Shown piece after piece: positions 1-11,000 of a DNA stretch of 64,000 nt. The notes beneath the pieces were generated by a model. That model saw only the letters and a list, made by a program, of their open reading frames with translations. It ran no database searches and was not told the origin of the DNA. The stretch's first letter is position 1. The number at the start of each line of letters is the position of its first letter. Both the position numbers and the translations under genes were made by a program. Origin of the DNA: Paragorgia papillata (taxonomy: Eukaryota > Cnidaria > Anthozoa > Scleralcyonacea > Coralliidae); contig JAWNZC010000328.1 in the NCBI GenBank assembly GCA_035771165.1, positions 243,607 to 307,606 of the forward strand, read 5' to 3'.

Positions 1-147
1 ACAACCGCAACAACTGCAGCAACAACAACAACGGCAACAACTGCAGCAACAACAACAGCAGTAACAACAACTGCAGCAACAACTAATGTACAGCAGCAAC
101 AACAACTGCAGCAACAACAACTGTACAGCAGCAACAACAACCACCAA
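1..147. repeat. CAA/CAG-type trinucleotide repeat
   Basis: An imperfect CAA/CAG/GCA repeat (caacaactgcagcaac motifs) runs from the window edge to about base 147. It is followed by a pyrimidine tract and the acceptor of the first visible PPM1G exon, so it lies in an intron. No glutamine-coding role is supported. Confidence 0.85.
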
Positions 148-188
148 TGTATTCAAGATTATTGCTAAATTTTTTTAATGTCTTTCAG

Positions 189-666
189 GGCTGACCAGTT
201 TATAGTGCTTGCATGTGATGGAATATGGTAAGTATTTTAAAAGTGGTAAAAACTAAACCACCAATTTAATCTCCCTACTGTACATTTATCAACTTCTTCT
301 TTATAGGAATGTTCTGAGTAGTCAAGAAGTCATAGATTTTGTTTCAGAACGATTGAAAAAACAAACTGACAAGGAGTCATTATCAAAAATATGCGAAGAG
401 GTACCATAACACCATGCTAGATTCTGATTGTGTTCACTTTTTTGGATGTTTTAATTTGTTTCTTTGTTTATTTCTGATTATAGTTATTTGGTAAATGTTT
501 GGCCAGTGACACGTCAGGAGATGGCACAGGTTGTGATAATATGACTGCGGTTATTGTTTTACTCCCTGGCTATGAGAACTGTGCCCAGCAAACAAAACGT
601 AAACTTGATCAAGAAACTGACAAAGACAATGCAGATAGCTCTACAAAGAAAGCAAGGACAGAGTGA
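189..666 (+). CDS. PPM1G: PPM1G-like metal-dependent protein phosphatase (PP2C family), 3' end only
   Basis: These are the last three coding exons of a PP2C-type serine/threonine phosphatase: 189-227, 307-400 and 484-666, all with AG/GT borders and one continuous frame; TGA is at 664-666. The translated piece carries the ACDGIWNV motif (a metal-binding Asp of PP2C enzymes) and later TSGDGTGCDNMT, which holds the C-terminal metal-coordinating Asp-Asn. A Lys/Arg/Asp-rich tail follows (KRKLDQE, STKKARTE), as in vertebrate PPM1G, a nuclear phosphatase linked to spliceosome assembly and histone exchange. The DGIWNV to DNMT spacing and the KRKLDQ/E tail separate it from PPM1A/B. The N-terminal catalytic half and the acidic insert lie outside the window. 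Same strand as MCPH1, 1.4 kb upstream of it. Confidence 0.9.
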
Positions 667-1590
667 CATGGTGCTTAAAACAGCTAGTCCCCAATCTCTA
701 GCTTGTCTAGGCAAGCTTGCTATTGGACAGAAAACATGAGGAGTTGCATTCTTTATTTTATCCTCTCTTGCTACGAGTCAAGTTGTATTTCGGTGCATCT
801 ATATAGAATTGATAGTGTGATATACAGCCTGACTTTGACCAAAAACAAATGCACAAAGATTGTGGAAATACAGGTTCTTTTTCTCATGGTAGCAACCACT
901 GACCATATTCTGGCAGATATTTTTACTTGACTGTGGCTCAGCTGCGCCCACAGTCTAATCAATGTATTATAAATTTAGTTAGAAAAGGTCAGCGGTTACT
1001 ACCATGGAAAAAAGAAGACCTGTAAATCACATTATCTTGGATGGTTACTAGCTGTGTAATTGGTCGATTTCATGTTTGATTCTGTTGAAAATGGCCATTT
1101 TCTCAAAGAGTTGTTGCAAAGTGTATGTGATATACTGTAGATTTTTTTATGCCTTTTTACAAAGAAGAACAGTTGAAAAAGAACATTGTAAAGTTGGGCT
1201 TCTGGTTGAGTTTGTATTCTGTGACTACTTTGTCTGAGAAGTTATTTATTAATATTAAAGTTATTATCCAACTTTATTGCAAGAGAGTCAGAACTACAGA
1301 AGCGTGAGAAGAAAGGGTTTTAACAGTGTACAGTACTGTGTAGGGAGTCCAATGATATCTAAATAATAAAAATGTTGCAGGATATTTTGCCCTGTTTGTA
1401 ATAGTTGTCTTTTGAGCTTTGATGCTCAAAAAAAATTGAATTCCAGTGATATGAAGGTATAGATGCTTTTGGTTCTCTTGTATCACAGGGGCTTTAATTT
1501 CAGCAATGTATGTGCGGGCCTGACAGCCTGTAGCAGTGATATGAGGGGTAGAGGACATTGTAGTAGTTGTAGGGGATTAAGTAACTATTA
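667..1590 (+). other. PPM1G 3' untranslated region and spacer
   Basis: Non-coding AT-rich sequence follows the PPM1G stop. An ATTAAA hexamer at 1254-1259 with a T-rich stretch after it is the best polyadenylation-signal candidate. Small open frames here have no protein-like composition. Confidence 0.5.
1254..1259 (+). promoter_or_regulatory. candidate polyadenylation signal (ATTAAA) for PPM1G
   Basis: ATTAAA lies about 590 bases after the stop and is followed by T-rich sequence. It is the common variant of AATAAA. Assignment rests on position only. Confidence 0.4.
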
Positions 1591-1593
1591 TCC

Positions 1594-1925
1594 CCTGTAA
1601 TCCTTGCACTATCCCCTACCTCAGCTCTCTATCCTTTGCAATCACTGCAATATCCTCCATTTCCACTATCCCCTGCAATGTCCTTCATCTCCACTCTATC
1701 CCCTGCAATATCCTCCATCTCCACTCTATCCCCTGCAATATCCTCCATCTCCACTCATCCCCTGCAATATCCTCCATCTCCACTCTATCCCCTGCAATAT
1801 CCTCCATCTCTACTCTCTATCCCCTGCAATATCCTTCATCTCCACTCTCTATCCCCTGCAATATCCTCCATCTCCACTCTCTATCCCCTGCAATATCCTC
1901 CATCTTCACACTCTATCCCCAGTTT
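1594..1925. repeat. 30-bp minisatellite between PPM1G and MCPH1
   Basis: About ten copies of a 30-bp unit built on TATCCCCTGCAATATCCTCC and a following ATCTCCACTC. Copies differ by a few substitutions and 1-2 base indels. The overlapping open frames that read Pro/Ile/Ser-rich peptides follow from the period being a multiple of three. Confidence 0.9.
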
Positions 1926-2094
1926 TGCAAAACATATTGTAGGCTACTTGAAGTATTAAGGCTGCAGAACGGCTACAGTAACCGTTTAATGCGTGGGCTC
2001 AGCGGGCAACTTTGGGCAAGTTTTGAATATTTTCAGTTGAAGAAGAAAGGTGAATATTATTTTGAATTATTGTTCGTTTTTAAAGTTTAAAGGA

Positions 2095-5000
2095 ATGAGT
2101 TCTACCCACATAAGAAAGGACTCTGTTAACCGACACTCTGGTTCTGGTAAAAGAAACGTCTATGAGGATTTTCATCTCCAAGTAAGTTCAATTTTGGTTT
2201 CTAGTTTCTACAAAATATTATTTATATATTAACAAATTGATCTCAGTTTTATCTCGTAAATAATAAACTGTTAAACAAAATATACCAGGTAGAAATATAT
2301 TAGCTATTAAATCAGAAATGGTAGACAGAGTATATATATAAGTACCTATATATAAAGAGTATTAAAGTACAGTATATATAAAGCTGGAAAATTACAGTTG
2401 TACCTCAGGCTGTACACGTTTTTTGAGTCTGCTAATTATATGTTGACTCAAATTACATGTACGTGTATCGAAGTCAAGCCTTTATTAAGTAATACTCAAG
2501 TTACATTGAGTCAATGAGTCTTTTTTTAACCCATTAATATTGCTGCTTAAAATGTCCTAAGAGTCAGCCAAAAAGGGACCATTTTTGGCTGACACCCAGG
2601 GTGCATTCCGTGCAAGTCTCACGCTGGAGATTGGCGACGAGGCTCAGAGCATTACACCAAGGCTACCAATTATTTTTTATCGGACCTTTTGGTACACCAT
2701 GCACATTTGAAAATAATAAGTAATAATACGCAAAATAATAAGAAAATAATACACCAAAAGAGGCAAAGTGCTGGTCACATTTGTTTGCACGCCAAGAAGA
2801 CTGAACAAGTGCGTACACCAATACCATATAATAGATATCAAATTTTGGGTAACTCACGCCAGCACACCAAGCACGAGGACAAGTCCACGCCGGAGATATC
2901 CGGCGTAGCATGCACGGAATGCACCCTGGGCTGACTCAGACGGCAGGGTAGCTTCGTTACAATTAATTAGTTACATGTGTGAGTTCCAGTGGCTCCAAAC
3001 TGAATTTGAGGGGGTATTTGACCAAGATCTTTGGCGCAGAGTGTTTACATCCAAAAATTTGGCACACGTTTTTGGCGCAGGTTGACAAGCAGATAATTAT
3101 GGTGCAGTGTTTTTTTGGTGCAAGCTTTCTAGTTTTTTGGTGCACAAATAATAAATGTTTGAAAATCTTTGGTGCAGAGAATTCTGAAATTCACCCTGGC
3201 AGTGGCTCAATGGTGAGAGCGTCCGGCTGGCATTCGGAAAGGTTGTGGGTTCGAGTCCTGTCTGGAGCTGAGAGTTTTTCTCTGAGTTTAACTTACGACA
3301 GCTTGAACAGTAAAAACAAATGAAAAAACTTTACCAACTCATTTACTGTAAATAAACTGACACAATGTGACTTGTAGCTCAACAAGTGCTTGTGGCATAT
3401 GTACAGTTTGACTAGTTCCCATGCAAAATAAAGTTAAAGTTAGCAAACGTTTTCGCTGAACGTTCGTTTTTTGTTCAATATTTTGCCGTGATTTATGCAG
3501 TCATTTATAATTATACAGCCAAATTATGACGTCCAGCACCATTAAAAATTTGAAATTGCATTCCTTCAATTAGTTCAATACTGAAATTGTGTTAGTTTCT
3601 GAAATTTTGAAAAAGCCGTTTTACCAGTTTAGAGTTGGATGGTTTTGCAGTTTTTATTTCAATCAAAACCGCCCAAGCTTAGCTTAATATTTACAATACA
3701 TGAAATAGTTAAGATATAGGTGTTGGTTTGTTATGGAGGTAGGAAAACTGGAGGACCCAGTGAGGTTCAAGAGGTGTCTTTACTGGAACCTCTCAAACCT
3801 CTACTCACATGAGTCTCAAGCTTGAGAATGAGGAGACAGGGTTATTTCCAGATGGTCACCCATCCAAGTACTAACCCTGTCCAACTGGGCTTAAGTTTGG
3901 ACTACAGCGGTGAGAGGCAGCACCCTAACAGCACACACCTCCTGTGCTTTGGAAATATCTATACTTTTCTAGTTTTCTCGACTCCAGATCTCTCAACATC
4001 GTCATTCAATCCTCATTTCCAGACTCTTATCTTTATAAATGTTTTTGTGTATAATTAGAAATCCCCACGAACTACAGATGAAGAATCAATCTCTAAGAAT
4101 CTTGTTCAAGGCAGTGCTACAAATGATGCAGAGACCCCAAGGGTCCCAAGAATAAGAAGAGATTTTTGTTCATGCGATGATGAAAATGATGACTCCATTC
4201 TAAACCCTCAGCCAGTTTCCCAAAAAGATATATTAAAAGGTACAGTAATAGTATATATACAATGATCTAGCCTTAAATGAATTTCCAACAAAGCCTGGAA
4301 CTCTGGCCTAAAAATTTTTGAAAATAACTTAAAACTTAAAATGTTACTTTTTATGTTTTTTATGACCCAATCTTTCAATACCCAGTGTGTAAGTTCTCCT
4401 AGTTGGCATTTCACTTGATTAACCCATTGCTGCCTAGGATGTCTGAGGGTTCTCCCTTTGATGAGTACTAAATTTATCTGGTGTTAGACAGAGTAAAACA
4501 ATAAAGGGGCTATATTTATGACGTGACTCAGTCACTCAGGCAGAAATTATACATGCTCTAGGGATTTTTGGCAAAGAAAAAGTTTTAAGTGTAGCAATTA
4601 TATATTTTTATAAGACTAAACTGGGACCAGTTTCAAAATTGTGCCATTCAGGCTTTCCAGGCATTTGTGACACTGGGTTCAATTCCAATTTTTAATTATG
4701 GCTTGCTTTTAATACCATAAATGTTTACAGATAATTAAAATTTACATGTTCGTGCTTATTTAGGTGTTATTGCTTACATTGAAGTGAGATCAAACACAGA
4801 AAATCGATCTGAAGCAATTTCAAAACAGATGGAAATGTTAGGCGCTAAGGTTAGCTGTTGGCATTTGGAAGTTATTAAATAAATTCATTGTTAATTTATA
4901 GTTTATGTTATATATAAGTTATTTATTTATTTCAATTAGTTATACATTTCTTTTTATTTAAGATTTCCCAAAGGTTTGCATCAGATGTAACGCATGTAGT

Positions 5001-8000
5001 AAGTTTTACACGTTAAGTGTGCCATTTATTCAGATTTATTTGCCAAGCCTAGAATTTCCTAGTCTCCCTCCCGCACTTGCTTGGGGGAGCGAGTGTACCG
5101 TGCCTGCAGGCTGTGAGGACTTTCCCTAGTTCATATAATATCCACAACAATTGCTTTGACAACAGGATGGCAGTAATTGCATTTTATTTGCAGATTTTTA
5201 AAGATGGCAAGAGGTCAACGAAAGAGAAAGCCATTAAGAAGGAGGTTCATCTTGTATCTGTTTTATGGATTGACAGTTGTAAACGTACCAGTAAACGTGT
5301 TCCAGAAGCTTTATTTCCCATCTCCCGTGGAGATAATGACAACTCACCTATAGTTATTGGTCGTATGAAGAGAAATAAATCGATGCAGCCAAAATCATTT
5401 GAGGAAGATGTAAAAAATAGTGCAGGTATTAGTTATACGCTGATAATAAATTATGAGTACATGTAATGTAATTATGTTATATTAGCTTATTTCTGTGTTT
5501 ATGTTTCTCAGAGAGAATAGAGAAGAGAAACAAGCGTCTTGAGAAACTAAAGGCAAGAACACCTCAAGGTAACCAAGACTGGTTGTCATGTTGGTGGTGA
5601 TGGTGGTGGTGGTGATGATGATGGTGGTGATGATGATGGTGGTGATGTTGGTGGTGATGTTGGTGGTGGTGATGATGGTGGTGGTGATGGTGGTGGTGAT
5701 GATGGTTGGTGATGGTGGTGATGATGGTGGTGGTGATGGTGGTGATGATGGTGGTGGTGGTGGTGATGGTGGTGGTGATGGTGGTGGTGATGGTGGTGGT
5801 GATGGTGGTGGTGATGGTGGTGGTGATGGTGGTGATGATGATGGTGGTGGTGATAGGGTGATGGTGGTGGTGATGATGGTGGTGGTAATGATGGTGGTGA
5901 TGGTGGTGGTGATGATGATGGTGATGATGATGGTGGTGGTGGTAGTGATGGTGATAATGGTGGTGGTGGTGGTAGTGATGGTGGTGGTGATGGTGGTGAT
6001 GATGGTGGTGGTGATGATGGTGGTGGTGATGATGGTGGTGGTGATGATGATGGTGGTGATGTTGGTGGTGATGTTGGTGGTGGTGATGATGATGGTGGTG
6101 GTGATAGGGTGATGGTGGTGGTGATGATGGTGGTGGTGATGATGGTGGTGGTAATGATGGTGGTGATGGTAGTGGTGATGATGATGGTGGTGGTGGTAGT
6201 GATGGTGATAATGGTGGTGATGATGATGGTGGTGGTGGTAGTGATGGTGGTGGTAGTGATGGTGGTGGTAGTGATGGTGGTGGTGATGGTGGTGATGATG
6301 GTGGTGGTGATGGTGGTGGTAATGGTGGTGGTGATGATGGTGGTGGTGATGATGGTGGTAGTGATGGTGGTGGTGATGATGGTGGTGATGATGGTGGTGG
6401 TGGTGATGATGGTGGTGATGATGGTGGTGGTGATGATGGTGGTGGTGGTGGTGATGGTGGTGATGGTGGTGGTGGTGATGGTGGTGGTGATGGTGGTGGT
6501 GATGGTGATGGTGGTGGTGGTGGTGATGGTGGTGGTGGTGATGGTGGTGATGATGATGGTGGTGGTGATAGGGTGATGGTGGTGGTGATGATGGTGGTGG
6601 TAATGATGGTGGTGATGGTGGTGGTGATGATGATGGTGGTGGTAGTGATGGTGATAATGGTGGTGATGATGATGGTGGTGGTGGTAGTGATGGTGGTGGT
6701 AGTGATGGTGGTGGTGATGGTGGTGATGATGGTGGTGGTGATGGTGGTGGTGATGGTGGTGGTAATGGTGGTGGTGATGATGGTGGTGGTGATGATGGTG
6801 GTAGTGATGATGATGGTGGTGGTGATGGTGGTGATGATGGTGGTGGTGATGATGGTGGTGATGGTGGTGATGATGGTGGTGGTGATGATGGTGGTGGTGA
6901 TGATGGTGGTGGTGATGATGATGGTGGTGGTGGTGGTGATGGTGGTGGTGATGATGGTGGTGATGATGATGGTGGTGGTGATAGGGTGATGGTGGTGGTG
7001 ATAGGGTGATGGTGGTGGTGATGATGGTGGTGGTGATGGTGGTGGTGATGATGATGGTGGTGGTGGTAGTGATGGTGATAATGGTGGTGATGATGATGGT
7101 AGTGGTGGTAGTGATGGTGGTGGTGATGGTGGTGGTGATGATGGTGGTGGTGATGGTGGTGGTGATGGTGGTGGTGATGGTGATGATGGTGGTGGTGATG
7201 ATGGTGGTAGTGATGATGATGGTGGTGGTGATGATGGTGGTGATGATGATAGTGGTGGTGGTGATGATAATGGTGATGGTGGTGGTGATGATAATGATGA
7301 TGGTGGTGGTGATGATAATGGTGGTGGTGGCACCTGGTGATGATGGTGGTGTTGATGATAATGGTGCTGTGTGATGATGGTGGTGATGATGATGGTGGTA
7401 ATGATGGTGGTGGTGATGATGATGATGGTGGTGATGATGGTAGGGGTGATGATAATGGTGATGATGATGGTGGTGTTGGTGATGGTGTTGATGGTGATAT
7501 TTCTGTCACTAGATTTTTCAATTATTTTCCCTAAACAATTTTTAGATTCTCCTTTATTCACAAAGGCTCCGGATACTCGAACATGCAGTCCAGTGAGTTT
7601 TATCATCCTATTGCATATAACGTTTACTGTGTCAAGTTTCAAAGAGATGTTATTAAAATACATTAATAATATATAACAGTTTAAACTTGGCATAAAAAAA
7701 GGTTTTTCATTGGTAATTTCTTTAGTATGTTGTTCCTCCCAGTGTTACTCCGCATGTTGTTCCTCCGCATGTTGTTCCATGCACGCCAGGAGATTTCTTA
7801 GGAAGAACTGTCCACATAAATCTATCAGATCGTAAGTAAGAGTATTCCACTTCCAGTTTGACTCTACCAAACACTGCAGGTTTCATTTGGGTACTCCAGT
7901 TTCCTTTTGTAGTAACACTGGACCAATGAGAGATGTTGCTTACTGGACCTCTAGATCGAGAGAACAGTTTAGATATGACTGATAAGGCTATCCAGTATAA

Positions 8001-11000
8001 ATAAAGTTAGTTTAGTTTACTCTGGTTTCCTCCTGTATTAACACTGAACCAACAAGCGATGGTCCTTACTGGACCTCTAGGAAGAACAGTTTAGATATGA
8101 CCGATAGAGTTATCCAGTATAAATAAAGTTACAACAATCGAAATATAGTAAGATTAGATATACTGCCGAAACAGAGAATGTAGGAATCTAACGTTTCGAG
8201 CGAAGGCCCTTCGGCAGAGAGAAACGTTTCACCCATCCTAGTACTACCCCCGTCCAACCGAGTTTAACTTTGGACTAGCGCGCTAACAGCACCCGTGCTC
8301 CCCTAAAGCTTCAAGATGAATGAATAAAGCGAGAAAATTTCGAAGAACAATGAAACATAGCGCCGATTGCGTCCACATATCTGCCTGAAGCTAGCTGTAT
8401 GAAAACAAGACTTGTATTTTTTTTGTTTTATACTATGTTAACTTTAATAGCTATATATTCACACCCATGCAATCAGCCAAAATATCTAGTTCTTCTCCAA
8501 GAATGTTTTCTATTTTTTCCCAGTTCTTTGTCTAAGACTCAGGAGTACATTATTTTTGTAGATTAGAAAACAAAATGTCACAATGAAATATAGCAACCTT
8601 TGCGTCCACATGCTCGAATGAAGCTAGCTGTAAGAAAACAAGACTTGTATTTTTTAAATTTTATATTATATGTTAACTTTAATAGCTATATACACGCGCA
8701 TACAATCAGCCATAATATCTAGTTCTTCTCCAAAACTGTTTTCTATTTTTTCCCAGTTCTTTGTCTAAGACTCAGGAGTACATTATTTTTGTAGATTAGA
8801 AAACAAAATGGCACTTATTCGTCTTTATTTCAATTCCTTGCTGTGTGGCGACAGAGAATTGCTTGTCAGATATCCTGGACCACAATATTAACGGCATATC
8901 TTTGACAATATCTTTTTATAAAAAGCTACCTTGAATCTCTTCGTTCGCAGAGCGTAAACAAAAGGATTAGCGCAGGAACTAAGAAACAGAAATGAATAAA
9001 ACCAAGCTCTAGCTGTGACCTGGTGAATTCTTCGTTGATTCTTTCCCCGATAAGCATAAGCTATATAAATAGATGGTGGTAAATATGTTGCATCATACAA
9101 CAACACTAAAAGAAATGTTTTCTGAGCTATCCGAAAAATGAGACGGCTCGAGTAGTTTTCACATTCAGCCCCGACGCTTTGTCTTTGTTTTAAAATGTTT
9201 CTACCTTGCTTCAGAGCGCAGTAAAAAATGATGATGTAGAGTACTGCTGTGGCTAACGCCAGAAAAATATTATACGTAACAAAAAAAATAAAAATAAAGC
9301 TTGTTAGCCACGTGATCTGCAAGCCCAAGAAATCATCCATTGCTAAAGCAACTGCTATTCCGAAAGTTAGCACAGCCATGACAATAGTAGTTTTTTTTGT
9401 CATTATGTTCTTGTGACGCAGTGGTAAAACTACAGCAATAAACTGGTCGATGGCGATAGCAAAAATTGCGTTTTCTCCACAATATACAACCAGTGAATTT
9501 TGCGCTTCGTAGAACCTTTGCTGGTCTTCGCTAATACCTCCCTGACTAAGAAGATAGATATGCCGTGGAAGAAATGTTGTGAGAGCTAAGAAATCAGCTA
9601 CTGCTAGATTAAGTATAAGCTGATCTCCTGAACGTCTTCGTAGCTCTTTTGTAGCCAAGATTGCGATGATGACAATACAGTTGCCTATTGATCCAATAAT
9701 GATTTGAAGCGAAGTGAATGTTATCAGGAAGATAGATGCTTCTTTGCTGATGGATAATTTGAAGAATTCTTCACTGCTGTTCCCTTGCATTTTGTAGATT
9801 GGAATACTCTGGTCTTGTGGCTTGTTCTGTTTTGCTATTATTGCTCACTGTTGCATGTTTCCTTGCATTTTATGATATAAAACACTGACTTGATCTTAAC
9901 ACGTTAACACTTCTCCGTTCTGTTTTCTTTATTAACTAGAAAATTGACAACTGGGTCTTTTTTAAAAACAGGTGTTTTCACTTTTTGATATACTTACGTT
10001 TTAAGTCCCTGTCCGGCAGACTCTTTTCTCTCTCCTTGTGTCCATATATAGTGTTGTATATTGACTGGCCCAGACAAGCTTGATTCCATCTGTACATGTT
10101 GCTTTAATACTTCACACGGGACTAAAATAATTCTTCTTTTCGCTCTGTACATTATTTTCTTGTGTGTCTCTTATTTTGTAAAGGCCGCACAGCGTCACTA
10201 GAACGCACACTTGAAAAAATTCGTCGACAAATTCAAGTGAACATGATTTAAAATTATGATGAATATCACACACTTTAAAACATGGACTTAAAATAGTTTG
10301 GAAGATAATGCATTCACTACCGAGGGCTGTCCACTTGACAAGTAAAATCGTCTGGTGTTAGACACAGTAAAATACTAAAGTCTGCTTGCTTCGAAAATGA
10401 ACGATACGGTAGGAAAAGAGTTAATGACTTCTTTAACGTTTTCAGAATATTGTGCCTAATTTTCCCCTGCGCACAAATATAATTCTTTTTTCGCCTTAAA
10501 CTATTATTTAAGCGGTAATTTTATAACTGACGCCTTTAATGAAGATTTTCTCTTTATGATAATCATGCATAATAGATCAGTTAAAAACTATACTTGAAAA
10601 CGACAACTTGATGACAAACTATGTTGTCTTACAGCTTTAATTAAAAACGTCGACAGTACAAGAGCAGGGAAACTTGTTAACGCTATTGAGAAATACAGCA
10701 GATGGAAGATGAAATGGCGGTATGAGAAACCACATTAGAGCAAAATCGGTGGGGGATCGACTATATCGTAAAATTTACCTTTTGCTCCAAAATTTAATTA
10801 CTTGTTCATGTTTATCCAAGTTCTGCTCTTGATATCTGAGGGGTATTTAGTAATGGGAAAATTGCCGTTGGTAGGTAAATTATGTATTCATTCCTTTCAT
10901 CCGAAAACTTGTTTACTAGTTAATGCTCTCTGTAAAACGAACTTAGATTCTGTTTTATGTCGAGCTAGACCTTTTAATTGCCACAATGTTGTGCTAAATT

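Noticed and set aside
3829..3925. Genuine 5S rRNA gene
   Set aside because: Only the internal promoter block matches; the rest of the molecule is absent.
5482..7693. Very long minus-strand frames (over 670 codons) reading His, Ser-Pro and Ile-Thr runs
   Set aside because: They are translations of the GAT/GGT microsatellite in three frames; no unique coding sequence or splice structure supports them.
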